A DNA stretch of 64,000 bases from DATHBD01 sp035296325 (GCA_035296325.1 DATHBD010000027.1:51287-115286); one strand, 5' to 3'; counted from the first letter of the stretch, positions 34,751 to 43,379 are shown. Notes: a model not told the origin generated them from the letters alone. Program-made: numbers and translations.

Positions 34751-35907
34751 TGGGATATTCCGGAGCGCGCGGCGGCCTTGCCGCGATCCTCGCCGCCGAG
34801 GACCTGGTCCGTCGGCAGCGCGACCACGCACCGGCGCCGTGGGCGTCGACCGAGCAGATCATCGAGCGGTTCCGGCTCGCCGTGGATCGGGTGATGGGCG
34901 AGGCGGGCCTGTACCACGAGGCCACCACCGCGGCGGCGCTGCGCCAGGGCGAGGGCGACTCGCTGGAGGCGTCCCACCTGGTTCGGGCACACCGGTCCAC
35001 GCTGCCCCGGCTGGCGGTGAGCGAGCCGGTCGACCCGGACGAGATGGTCGTACTGCGGCGCATCGTGCCGGCCTTCCGGGAGCCCGACGGACCCCAGCTG
35101 CTGGGCCGCACCACCGACTACACCGGCCGGTTGCTGGAGCAGCCGGTCGGACCACCCGCTCCGGCCGCACCCACATCGGCGCCGTCGGCCGCGGCGCCGC
35201 CGGCGACTCCGCTGGTCGAGCCGGCGTCACCGCGGGCCGAGGAGCTGCGCAGCCCGCGCCGGTTCCTGGACCTGCTCCGCAAGCTCGACCTCGTGGTCGA
35301 GCACCGGGGGGAGCGCGGCGATCCGGAACCGCACGACATCACGCGCAAGCCGGCCCGCCCACCTGCGGAACGCTCGGCGGTGCTGGCCGCGATGGCCCGT
35401 GCCGAGACCGGGGCGCTGATCGCACTGTGGTACCGGTCGGTCCTCGGGCCGGACGGCAACGTGCACGAGGTGACCCTGGGCGAGGTTCGGCACGGTCGGC
35501 TGCCGCTGCGGGTACGCCATCCGCACACCGGCAACCCGGTCACCATCGGTGAGTTCCGCGCGACCGAGGCCGAAGCGATCGAGGATCTCGACGGACCGGA
35601 CGAGGACCGCACCCGGTTCGACGTCGGCTACGGCCTGTGCTTCGGCCACAACGAGCGCAAGGCGATCGCCATGGCGAACCTCGACATCGCCAACCGGCGC
35701 TTCGGCCGGGCCGGCACGCTCGAGCAACTGCTGCTGCTCACCACCGACGGCCTGGACTCGGCCGGCTTCCTGGAGCACCTCAAGCTCCCGCACTACGTCA
35801 CGTTCCGCTCGATGGTGGAGCGCAAGCAGGCCGTCCGCGACGCGGCTGACGCCGGTGACGGGCCGGATGCGCGGGGCGTCGAGCCCGCGGGAAAGGAATG
35901 CCGATGA
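34750..35907 (+). CDS. phnI: C-P lyase core subunit PhnI
   Basis: A 385-residue protein. Starting at ATG 34750 gives MGYSGARGGLAAILAAEDLV, matching the usual PhnI start (GTG 34747 is also possible). PhnI removes the adenine from ATP and joins the phosphonate (with PhnGHL) to the ribose. Conserved RFDVGYGLCFGHNERKAIAMANLD and HYVTFRSMVERK segments are visible. A Pro/Ala-rich insert at about 135-160 is unusual. The stop overlaps the phnJ-phnK start (ATGA). Confidence 0.92.
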   Translation: MGYSGARGGLAAILAAEDLVRRQRDHAPAPWASTEQIIERFRLAVDRVMGEAGLYHEATTAAALRQGEGDSLEASHLVRAHRSTLPRLAVSEPVDPDEMVVLRRIVPAFREPDGPQLLGRTTDYTGRLLEQPVGPPAPAAPTSAPSAAAPPATPLVEPASPRAEELRSPRRFLDLLRKLDLVVEHRGERGDPEPHDITRKPARPPAERSAVLAAMARAETGALIALWYRSVLGPDGNVHEVTLGEVRHGRLPLRVRHPHTGNPVTIGEFRATEAEAIEDLDGPDEDRTRFDVGYGLCFGHNERKAIAMANLDIANRRFGRAGTLEQLLLLTTDGLDSAGFLEHLKLPHYVTFRSMVERKQAVRDAADAGDGPDARGVEPAGKECR

Positions 35908-37748
35908 CCGCCACGCTCGACGCACCGAGCATCGAGACGCTGCTCGCCGACGTCGACGCCGGTACGCCGACGCCCGGACTGCTGGACGAGGGCGCCAAGC
36001 GGGAGATCCGCCGGGCCACCCTCACCGCGGTCTGCGTGCCCGGGTACCAGGTGCCGTTCGGTTCCCGGGAGATGCCGGTGGCCCGGGGCTGGGGCTCCGG
36101 CGGGTTGCAGGTCACCCTCGCGGTGATCGGCGCGGACGACACCGCGAAGGTGATCGACCAGGGTGACGACGCGGGGGTCAACGCGACGAACCTGCGTCGG
36201 CTCATCGCGGCAAGCACCGGATGCGCCGAATCCGCCGATACCCGGGAGGCGTCCGTGGTGCAGACCCGCCACCGCATCCCGGAGGAGGCCCTCGGCACCG
36301 AACACATCCTGGTCTTCCAGGTGCCGGTGCCGGAGCCGCTGCGCGGGGTGCAGAAGTCGGTGGTGGAGTGCGCGCGGATGCACGCCGAGGCCGACTACTC
36401 GAAAATCTGGGTGAGCCTCTACGAGGACCTGGTCCGCAACGGCGTGATCACCGCTTCCACCGGGTACCCGGTGCTGGTCGGTGGCCGGTACGTGATGGCC
36501 ACCAGCCCGATCCCGCGCTGGGACGTCCCGCGGCTGCACCGGTCGGCGCACCTGAATCTGTTCGGCGCCGGCCGCGAGAAGAAGATCTACGCCGTCCCGC
36601 CGCACACCGACGTGCAGCCGCTGGCCTTCGACGACGTGCCGTTCGAGGTGGAGTACCCGCCGGGCGCCCGCTGCAAGCTCTGCGGCAGCGACGACGTGTA
36701 CCTCGTCGAGGCCGGCCCGAACGGCGGCTTCGCCTGTAGCGACACCGAGTGGTGCGCCCGGGTACGGGGCGCCGACGCCGACCTGCCGGCACACCGGGAA
36801 CGTGCGCCCCTGCACCTGCTTCCGGACCCCGCACGGCGGGCGGCCGCCGCCGGCGCGGCGGCCCGCGCGACCCCCCGGGCCGCCGCGCCGCGGCAGATCG
36901 TGCCGACCGCCCACGAGTGGGCGCTGCGGGTCGACGGCCTCGGCAAGGTCCACGGCCGGGGCGGCGCGTACGCCGTGGCGGGCACCGGCCCGGAGCACGG
37001 CACCGCCGTGAGTCCCGCGACCGGCGCGATCGTCGCGGCCTGGGACGTTTCCTTCGACGTCGCGCCCGGTGAGGCGCTGGGCCTGATCGGGGAGTCGGGC
37101 TCCGGCAAGTCGACCGTGCTGGGCTGCGTGATCGGCGACCTGCCGGCGACCGCAGGTCAGGTCCGGCTGGCCGGGGTGGACGGCGGTGCCACCGACATCC
37201 TGCGCATGCCCGACGCGGCCCGGCGACGCCTGCGGATCGACTCCATGGCGGTGGTGTACCAGGATCCGGCCACCGGCCTCGATCTCGACGTGACCGCCGG
37301 CGGCAACATCGCCGAGCGCCTCACCGCCGCGGGTTGGCGGGGATACCACGACATCCGACGGCGGGCCGCGGAGCTACTGGACCGCGTCGAGGTGCCACTG
37401 TCCCGAATGGACGATCCGGTGCGGACGTTCTCCGGCGGCATGCGGCAGCGGGTGCAGATCGCCAAGGCGCTCGCCACCGAACCGCCGGTACTGCTGCTCG
37501 ACGAGCCCACCACCGGCCTCGACGCCTCGGTGGCCGCCGGCGTCCTCGACCTGCTGCGCGGGTTGTTCGCGGAGCGCGACGTGGCCGCCGTCGTGGTGAG
37601 CCACGACTTCGCCGTGATCGAGGCGCTGACCGACCGGACGATGGTGATGCAGCTCGGCCGGGTGGTGGAGCGGGGCCTCACCGACCAGCTCTTCCACGAC
37701 CCCCACCACCCATACACCCAGCGGCTCGTCGCCGCGGCCCGGAGGTGA
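35904..37748 (+). CDS. phnJ-phnK: PhnJ-PhnK fusion: C-P lyase radical SAM enzyme with ABC protein
   Basis: A single 614-codon frame. Residues 1-300 are PhnJ: CVPGYQVPFGSREMPVARGW (glycine region used for the radical) and the iron-sulfur motif C257-x2-C260-x17-C278-x5-C284, with C284 the likely catalytic cysteine. Residues 301-337 are an Ala/Arg/Pro-rich linker. Residues 338-614 are PhnK: Walker A GESGSGKST (396-404), signature FSGGMRQRVQIAKAL, Walker B LLLDEPTTGLD. PhnJ cleaves the C-P bond; PhnK is an ATPase-like subunit that binds PhnJ. In most bacteria these are separate genes. No stop or frame change occurs at the junction. ATG 35904 has GGAAAGGA upstream and overlaps phnI. Confidence 0.92.
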   Translation: MTATLDAPSIETLLADVDAGTPTPGLLDEGAKREIRRATLTAVCVPGYQVPFGSREMPVARGWGSGGLQVTLAVIGADDTAKVIDQGDDAGVNATNLRRLIAASTGCAESADTREASVVQTRHRIPEEALGTEHILVFQVPVPEPLRGVQKSVVECARMHAEADYSKIWVSLYEDLVRNGVITASTGYPVLVGGRYVMATSPIPRWDVPRLHRSAHLNLFGAGREKKIYAVPPHTDVQPLAFDDVPFEVEYPPGARCKLCGSDDVYLVEAGPNGGFACSDTEWCARVRGADADLPAHRERAPLHLLPDPARRAAAAGAAARATPRAAAPRQIVPTAHEWALRVDGLGKVHGRGGAYAVAGTGPEHGTAVSPATGAIVAAWDVSFDVAPGEALGLIGESGSGKSTVLGCVIGDLPATAGQVRLAGVDGGATDILRMPDAARRRLRIDSMAVVYQDPATGLDLDVTAGGNIAERLTAAGWRGYHDIRRRAAELLDRVEVPLSRMDDPVRTFSGGMRQRVQIAKALATEPPVLLLDEPTTGLDASVAAGVLDLLRGLFAERDVAAVVVSHDFAVIEALTDRTMVMQLGRVVERGLTDQLFHDPHHPYTQRLVAAARR

Positions 37749-37753
37749 GTGCC

Positions 37754-38497
37754 ATGCGACCGGCCGAACCGGTGCTCTCGGTGCGCGATCTGGTGAAGAC
37801 CTTCACCCTGCACACCATCGACGGGCGGCGGGTCAGCTCGCTGCACGGCGTCGACGTCGACGTCCACGCCGGCGAGCACGTCGCGCTCGCGGGCCCCAGT
37901 GGCGCCGGCAAGTCCTCGCTGCTGCGCTGCGTCTACCGGATGTACCTGCCGGACTCGGGCTCGGTGCGGCTGCACACCGCGGACGGGTGGACGGAACTCA
38001 CCGACCTGTCCGACCGGGCGATGGCGCACCTGCGGGGTCGGGACTTCGGCTACGTCGCGCAGTTCCTCGCGGCCCCGCCGCGGACCGGGCCGCTGGGCGT
38101 CGTCACCGCGGCCGGCCGACGCCGCGGCCTGGACCGCGCCGCATCGCGGGACGCCGCCGCCGACGCGCTGCGCCGGCTCAACCTCGACGAGGCGCTCTGG
38201 GACGTCGACTGCGGCGTGCTCTCCGGCGGCGAGCGGCAGCGGGTGAACCTGGCGGCCGGCACTGTCGCGCCACCCCGGCTGCTGCTGCTGGACGAGCCGG
38301 TGTCGGCGCTCGACCCGGCCAATCGGGAGTCCGCGCTGGAACTGCTCGGCTCGCTGGCCGACCAGGGTGTCGCCGTCCTCGCCGTCTTCCACGACATCGA
38401 CGCCATGCGGCGGCTGGCGTCACGCGTCGTGCACCTGCGCGACGGTCGGGTCGTCGCGCAGGGCACACCGACTGAGATCCTGGCGGAGGTCAGCTGA
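37754..38497 (+). CDS. phnL: C-P lyase ABC-like protein PhnL
   Basis: A 247-residue ATPase-like protein. Walker A GPSGAGKSS, signature LSGGERQRVNLA and Walker B LLLLDEPVSALD are all present, and HTIDGRRVSSLHGVDVDV is PhnL-like. PhnL helps the first step at the C-P lyase complex. ATG 37754 comes 5 nt after the phnJK stop, the only operon joint without overlap, and its stop shares one base with phnM. Confidence 0.9.
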   Translation: MRPAEPVLSVRDLVKTFTLHTIDGRRVSSLHGVDVDVHAGEHVALAGPSGAGKSSLLRCVYRMYLPDSGSVRLHTADGWTELTDLSDRAMAHLRGRDFGYVAQFLAAPPRTGPLGVVTAAGRRRGLDRAASRDAAADALRRLNLDEALWDVDCGVLSGGERQRVNLAAGTVAPPRLLLLDEPVSALDPANRESALELLGSLADQGVAVLAVFHDIDAMRRLASRVVHLRDGRVVAQGTPTEILAEVS

Positions 38498-39717
38498 TGG
38501 GTACCGGATTGTTCGAACCCACCGCGCAGCGGTGGACGCTCGGCTCACCGCCGGCGGACTACGTACTGGGCCACGTCCGCGCGGTGCTGCCGGACCGGGT
38601 CATCGACGACGCGCTCGTGGCCGTCCGCGATGGTCGGATCGATGCGGTGCAACCGCATCCGGGCGGTGTGCGGGCCGATGTGGACGGGCAGGGGCTGCTC
38701 TGCATCCCCGGCCTGGTCGACATCCACAGCGATGGGCTCGAGAAGGAACGGCTGCCGAGACCGGGTGCGGAGCTGCCGCTGGAGTTCGCGCTGCTGTCCT
38801 TCGAAGGCAAGCTGCGGGCGGCCGGCGTCACCACGGTGTTTCACGGCGCCGGCTTCGAGGCGAGCCGGGGCCGGGGCCTGAACCGCTCGGTGGAGACCGC
38901 CCAGCAGGTGTGCGAGGTGGTACAGGCGCGCCACGACGGCATGGTCGATCACCGGATCCTGTACCGCCTGGACGTGCGGTGCCCGGAAGGGCTCGCGGCG
39001 CTGACCCGCACGCTGCGCACGGTGCCGGACGGCGCGCTCGTCTCACACGAGGACCACACACCGGGGCAGGGCCAGTACGCCGACCGCCGCTACTACGAGC
39101 GCTACCTGGTCGGGACGCGGGGACTCTCCGAGGAGGAGGCCCGCACCCACGTGGACCAGCTGATCATCGACCGCGACGGCCGGCTCGACATCCGTGAGCA
39201 GGCGATGGACTGGCTCGGGCAGCAGGCCCGCAGCGGGCGGATCCGGCTGCTCGGCCACGATCCGGCAACGGCGGACGACATCGCGGCGCTGCGGGCCCGG
39301 GGCGGTTCGGTGGCCGAGTTCCCGACCACCCTGGAGGCGGCCCTCGCCGCACGCGAGCACGGCCTGCCGGTGGTGATGGGCGCTCCGAACGTCCTGCGCG
39401 GTGGCTCGCACAACGGCAACGCCTCCGGACGTGATCTCGTGGGACGAGGCCTGGTCACCGCACTCGCCTCCGACTATCTGCCCTCGGGCCTGCTCGCCGC
39501 CGCGCTGATGCTCGCCGCCGACGGACTGGCCACCCTGCCGCAGGCGGTCAGCCTGGTCACGGCGGGCGCCGCCGAGGTCGCCGGCCTGTCCGACCGGGGT
39601 CGTCTCGAGCCGGGTCTGCGCGCCGACGTGGTGCTGGTTGCCCCGGGCGCGCGGTGGCCCGTCGTGCGGTCCGTGCTGTCGCCGGCGACGCGGCCGGGCG
39701 GGAGTGTGGCGCCGTGA
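38497..39717 (+). CDS. phnM: Ribose 1-methylphosphonate 5-triphosphate diphosphatase
   Basis: A 406-residue amidohydrolase-superfamily metal enzyme. IPGLVDIHSDGLEKERLPRPG contains the metal histidine and PhnM-specific PRP; ALVSHEDHTPGQGQY, LLGHDPAT and GAPNVLRGGSHNGN complete the site. It removes pyrophosphate from the phosphonate-ribose triphosphate so that PhnJ can act. Stop overlaps the next gene by 4 nt. Confidence 0.93.
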   Translation: MGTGLFEPTAQRWTLGSPPADYVLGHVRAVLPDRVIDDALVAVRDGRIDAVQPHPGGVRADVDGQGLLCIPGLVDIHSDGLEKERLPRPGAELPLEFALLSFEGKLRAAGVTTVFHGAGFEASRGRGLNRSVETAQQVCEVVQARHDGMVDHRILYRLDVRCPEGLAALTRTLRTVPDGALVSHEDHTPGQGQYADRRYYERYLVGTRGLSEEEARTHVDQLIIDRDGRLDIREQAMDWLGQQARSGRIRLLGHDPATADDIAALRARGGSVAEFPTTLEAALAAREHGLPVVMGAPNVLRGGSHNGNASGRDLVGRGLVTALASDYLPSGLLAAALMLAADGLATLPQAVSLVTAGAAEVAGLSDRGRLEPGLRADVVLVAPGARWPVVRSVLSPATRPGGSVAP

Positions 39718-40553
39718 ACCCGCGAATGATCGGGTGGCCTGTACCTGAGCCGGACATCTCCGCGGAGACACATCCCGCCCTCGCCGCCGCGGCGCGCGCC
39801 GCCACCAGCGCCTTCGGCGCCGCCCGCGCGCGATTCGACCGGGAACAGCTGGCCGAGAAGGTCCGGATGGGTGCGGACGGCACGGCGACCATGCGGCTGG
39901 ACATCCTGGTGGACGAGGCGATCGCCGAGGTCGTGAACGCCCACCGGGTCAACCTGCTCAGCGAGGAGATCGGGGTCATCGACAACGGGTCGGCGGTCAC
40001 CCTCGTCATCGACCCGGTGGACGGCACGGCGAACGCCGCCGCCGGCGTACCGCTGTCGGCGTTCGCCGGCGTCGTCGCCGTCGACGGCGTTGCGACCGAG
40101 GCCCTCACCTGCTGGCTGGAGACGGGTCGTAGTTGGCACGCCGTCGCGGGAAAGCCGACGCCCTACCGCACCAGCGGTCGTCGTGAGCTGGACGGCGCGG
40201 CGGTGAGCCTGCTGCGTCCGCACCGGCGTAACGCCGACGCCTGGTGGCGGGTGGCCCGGCGGGCCGAGCGGATCCGCATCCTGTCCACCAGCTGCCTGGA
40301 GGCCGCGCTGGTGGCCGAAGGCTCGACCGATGCCTTCGCCGACCCCGGGTCGGACACGCACCGGATCATGGATCTCGCCGCTGCCATGGTGATGGTGCCG
40401 GCCGCCGGCGGAGCTGTCATCGACGCGTTCGGCCGCCCACTCGTCATCGACCCAGACCTGACCCGGCGCTGGTCCGGCGTGGTCGCGGCGACCCCGGAGC
40501 TGGCCGAGCAGCTCGCCAGCACGATCAGCGACAACCGCGAGGAGCAGGCATGA
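39714..40553 (+). CDS. Inositol-monophosphatase-family phosphatase in the C-P lyase operon
   Basis: A 279-residue protein starting GTG 39714 in overlap with phnM. The family motifs are present: EE in LLSEEIG, DPVDGT near residue 102, and MDLAAAMVMVPAAGG for the last metal site. It likely dephosphorylates a sugar phosphate or a bisphosphate. Because phnN and phnP are absent, one can guess a role with ribose 1,5-bisphosphate or the cyclic phosphate, but the family is broad and this is not shown. Confidence 0.85.
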   Translation: MNPRMIGWPVPEPDISAETHPALAAAARAATSAFGAARARFDREQLAEKVRMGADGTATMRLDILVDEAIAEVVNAHRVNLLSEEIGVIDNGSAVTLVIDPVDGTANAAAGVPLSAFAGVVAVDGVATEALTCWLETGRSWHAVAGKPTPYRTSGRRELDGAAVSLLRPHRRNADAWWRVARRAERIRILSTSCLEAALVAEGSTDAFADPGSDTHRIMDLAAAMVMVPAAGGAVIDAFGRPLVIDPDLTRRWSGVVAATPELAEQLASTISDNREEQA

Positions 40554-41119
40554 CACCGTCGACGCGGCACCGGCTCGGCGAACTGATCGACGGCCTCGCC
40601 GGCCTCCCTTACGGCGGCGAGGCGGTGGACCAGCGCACCCATGCGTTGCAGACGGCCTGGTACGCGGCGCAGGCCGAAGCCGACGACGAGCTCATCCTGG
40701 CCGCCGCACTGCACGACATCGGCCGTGCCGACCCGATCCGGGCGGCGTACCCGGATCTGCCACACGAGCTGGCCGGGGCGGCGTTCGCGGAGCGGCACGT
40801 GGGTACGCGGGCCGCCTGGCTGATCGCCCAGCACGTTCCGGCCAAGCGGTACCTGGTCGCCACCGACCCGGAGTACCGGGATTTGCTGAGCCCTGTGTCG
40901 GTCAGGTCGCTCGCCCGGCAGGGCGGCCCGATGGATGCCCACGAGGTGGCGCAGTTCGAGGCACATCCGATGGCGAGCGACGCCGCGCGGCTGCGGCGCT
41001 GGGACGACGCGGCCAAGGACCCGCGCGGGCCGGAACTGAGCCTGGACGATGTACTTGCCGCGTACGACCGCGTGGCAGCGACGTCGTCCGGAGCGGCGAC
41101 CTCCGCGACGTCACCCTGA
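40550..41119 (+). CDS. HD-domain protein resembling the PhnZ phosphonate oxygenase
   Basis: A 189-residue HD-domain protein. The pattern Y21, E24, H31, H55-D56, H72, H95, K99, S117, R149 and D152 repeats the spacing I recall for the mixed-valent di-iron oxygenase PhnZ (Y24/E27/H34/H58-D59/H80/H104/K108/S126/R158/D161). PhnZ cleaves 2-amino-1-hydroxyethylphosphonate oxidatively. No PhnY partner (which makes that substrate) is in the window, so the substrate may differ. Last gene of the operon; ATG 40550 overlaps the previous stop and GGAG precedes it. Confidence 0.82.
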   Translation: MTPSTRHRLGELIDGLAGLPYGGEAVDQRTHALQTAWYAAQAEADDELILAAALHDIGRADPIRAAYPDLPHELAGAAFAERHVGTRAAWLIAQHVPAKRYLVATDPEYRDLLSPVSVRSLARQGGPMDAHEVAQFEAHPMASDAARLRRWDDAAKDPRGPELSLDDVLAAYDRVAATSSGAATSATSP

Positions 41120-41126
41120 CTTCACC
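41109..41126 (+). promoter_or_regulatory. PHO-box-like direct repeat before the glycerophosphodiesterase
   Basis: CGTCACC (41109-41115) and CTTCACC (41120-41126) are spaced exactly 11 bp, the period of PhoP direct-repeat sites (consensus GTTCACC). The site overlaps the stop of the HD gene and lies about 55 bp upstream of the glycerophosphodiesterase start. Glycerophosphodiesterases are classic PhoP targets in streptomycetes. Confidence 0.4.
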
Positions 41127-41154
41127 TTCCATCCGCCCACGGCACGCCGACCGG

Positions 41155-41165
41155 CCCGGTTGTCC
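41155..41165. promoter_or_regulatory. Copy of the phnF palindrome half-site
   Basis: CCCGGTTGTCC matches exactly the left arm of the phnF palindrome and lies 15 bp before the ATG of the glycerophosphodiesterase. The right half is degenerate. It suggests weak or shared control, but an 11-mer match may be chance. Confidence 0.3.
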
Positions 41166-41180
41166 TGCAAGCCTGCCGGC

Positions 41181-43244
41181 ATGTCGACTTCCCGATGGCG
41201 CTCCGCCGTGACCGCCGGAACGCTCGCCGCAGGCCTGTGCGCGGTGCCGACCGCCGCACAGGCCGGCGCATCCCACCCGGACCACGCTCAGCGGGCCCGA
41301 ACGTTCGATCTGCAGGCCCACCGCGGTGGCCTGGCGCTACGACCGGAGAGCACCCTCAGCGCCTTCGGCAACGCCCTCCGGCTGGGCGTGAGCACCCTTG
41401 AGCTGGATGTCCAAATCACCCGCGACGGCCAGGCCGTCGTCACCCATGATCGCCGGGTGGACGCACGCAAGTGCGCCGACACCGGTCCGGTCGTTCCGGG
41501 CGACCCGATGTACCCGTACGTCGGCCGGTACGTCAACACGTTGACCCTGGCCCAGGTCCGGACGCTGGACTGCGGATCGCGGACGCTGCCGGAGTACCCG
41601 CTGCAGCAGGCGGTGCCGGGCTCGCGGATGCCGCTGCTGCGCGAGGTGTTCGACCTGGTGAAGCGGTACCGGGCCGACGACGTCAAGCTGAACATCGAAA
41701 CCAAGGTCGAGGCGGGCGCCCCGCACGAGACGGCGCCGCGGGAGCAGTTCGTCCAGGTGGTGGCGGCCGAGATCGGCTCGGCCGGCTTCGGCCACCGGGT
41801 GAGCATCCAGAGCTTCGACTGGGGCGCGCTGATGCGGATGCGCGAGGTGGCACCGCGGCTGCCCCTGGTGGCCCTGACTAACCGGGACTTCCTCCAGATC
41901 GGCCGGCCCGGAGCTTCGCCGTGGCTGGGCGGCATCGACATCGACACCTTCGGCGGTGATCCGATCGCGGCGATCCGCTCCTTCGGCGCCACGACGTTCT
42001 CCCCGGTGCACGGCTTCCCGCAGAACGGCGCGGCGACCGACACCGGGTACCAGCCGTACGTGACGCGGGCGATGGTGGCGCACGCGCACCGGCACGGCAT
42101 CAAGGTGATCCCGTGGACGGTCAACGACCCCGCGACGGTGCACAAGTTGATCGACGACGGTGTCGACGGCATCATCACCGACTACCCGGACCGGGTGCGC
42201 GACATCCTCGCCGCCCGCAAGCTCCGGCTGCCCCGGGGATATGCCTCTCCATTCGACATCCAGGGTCACCGCGGCGCCCGGGCGGTCCGGCCGGAGAACA
42301 CGCTCGCCGGGTTCCGTCACGCCCTCGTCAATCCGGACGTGTCCACATTGGAACTGGACACCGGAGTGAGCGAGGACGGGCACCTCGTGGTGCTGCACGA
42401 CCGTACCGTCAACGGTTCGCACTGCGTCGACACCGCTCCGGTGGTTGCCGACGACCCGGAGTACCCCTATGTCGGCAAGTTGGTCCGCGACCTCACCCTG
42501 GGGCAGCTGAAGACGCTCGACTGCGGCGTCCGTACGCTGCCGGACTTCCCGCGCCAGCAGGCCGTGCCGGGGGAGCGGGTACCGACGCTCATCGAGGTGT
42601 TCGACCTGGTGAAGGCGAGCGGCCGGACCGACGTCGGCCTCAACATCGAGACGAAGATCAGCCCGGTGACTGACGACACGGTCGACCACCGGACGTTCAC
42701 CGCGAAGTTGGTGACGGCTATCCGGGGAGCCGGCATGGTCCGGCGCGCCACCATCCAGTCATTCGACTGGCGCACCATTATCCTGGCCCGCGAACTCGAC
42801 CGACGGATCGGCACGGTCGCGCTGGTGTGGCAGTACGGTCCCGCGGAGTGTGCAAGCCTGGCCGACGAGTGCTCGCTGCAGGCTGTCTACGGTGACCCGG
42901 ACGTGGCGAGCCCGTGGACCGGCGGCCTGGACTGGTGGGATCACCGCGATCTCGGCAGGCTGGTCCGGGCGACGGGTGCGCGGACGGTGTCGGCGAACTG
43001 GCAGGTGCACGACCCGGGCCAGGGCACTGTCGCTTCCCCGGACTGGTACCTGCGGCAGAACCCGGCCTACTTCCACGGCCCGACGGTGGAGGTGCTCCAG
43101 CGCCGGGACCGGCTGAAGGTCATCCCGTACACCGTCAACGACGAAGCCACCATGCAGCGCCTCATCGATCTGCACGTCGACGGCATCATCAGCGATGACC
43201 CGGATCTGCTCGTCGCGGTGGCGCGGCGCAACGGCCTTCGCTAA
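41181..43244 (+). CDS. Secreted glycerophosphodiester phosphodiesterase with two GDPD domains
   Basis: A 687-residue exported protein. Signal peptide up to about residue 33, then two GDPD domains. The first (about 45-345) has LQAHRGGLALRPESTLSAF and LELDVQITRDGQAVVTHD; the second (about 355-687) has IQGHRGARAVRPENTLAGF and LELDTGVSEDGHLVVLHD. Both end in the VDGIITDYP or VDGIISDDP motif of the family. In the second domain the conserved Asp of ELDV is replaced only at Val-to-Thr, so both may be active. It releases glycerol-3-phosphate and phosphorus from lipids. Located right after the phosphonate operon. Start ATG 41181 chosen before the signal peptide. Confidence 0.9.
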   Translation: MSTSRWRSAVTAGTLAAGLCAVPTAAQAGASHPDHAQRARTFDLQAHRGGLALRPESTLSAFGNALRLGVSTLELDVQITRDGQAVVTHDRRVDARKCADTGPVVPGDPMYPYVGRYVNTLTLAQVRTLDCGSRTLPEYPLQQAVPGSRMPLLREVFDLVKRYRADDVKLNIETKVEAGAPHETAPREQFVQVVAAEIGSAGFGHRVSIQSFDWGALMRMREVAPRLPLVALTNRDFLQIGRPGASPWLGGIDIDTFGGDPIAAIRSFGATTFSPVHGFPQNGAATDTGYQPYVTRAMVAHAHRHGIKVIPWTVNDPATVHKLIDDGVDGIITDYPDRVRDILAARKLRLPRGYASPFDIQGHRGARAVRPENTLAGFRHALVNPDVSTLELDTGVSEDGHLVVLHDRTVNGSHCVDTAPVVADDPEYPYVGKLVRDLTLGQLKTLDCGVRTLPDFPRQQAVPGERVPTLIEVFDLVKASGRTDVGLNIETKISPVTDDTVDHRTFTAKLVTAIRGAGMVRRATIQSFDWRTIILARELDRRIGTVALVWQYGPAECASLADECSLQAVYGDPDVASPWTGGLDWWDHRDLGRLVRATGARTVSANWQVHDPGQGTVASPDWYLRQNPAYFHGPTVEVLQRRDRLKVIPYTVNDEATMQRLIDLHVDGIISDDPDLLVAVARRNGLR

Positions 43245-43303
43245 CCGGGGCGGTGCGCCCACGCCGGCGATCGCCGCCCGGCAGCGGCCGTTGCGGGCCA
43301 AGC

Positions 43304-43334
43304 GGCGCACCCGTTCGAACCGAACGGGTGCGCC
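43304..43334. terminator. Hairpin terminator after the glycerophosphodiesterase
   Basis: GGCGCACCCGTTCG (43304-43317), AAC loop, CGAACGGGTGCGCC (43321-43334): a perfect 14-bp stem with a 3-nt loop, between convergent genes. Strong terminator candidate. Confidence 0.75.
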
Positions 43335-43352
43335 GGCGCTAATGATGATCAC

Positions 43353-43373
43353 GGGCGGTCGTTTCGACCGCCC
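43353..43373. terminator. Second hairpin between the convergent genes
   Basis: GGGCGGTCG (43353-43361), TTT, CGACCGCCC (43365-43373): a perfect 9-bp stem. It likely terminates the leftward coiled-coil gene, or acts with the 43304 hairpin. Confidence 0.6.
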
Positions 43374-43379
43374 CGCTGG

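Noticed and set aside
35793..37349. 518-codon frame on the minus strand under phnI and phnJ-phnK.
   Set aside because: Antisense shadow of the fused phnJ-phnK gene; no family motif, Arg/Gly/His-rich composition.
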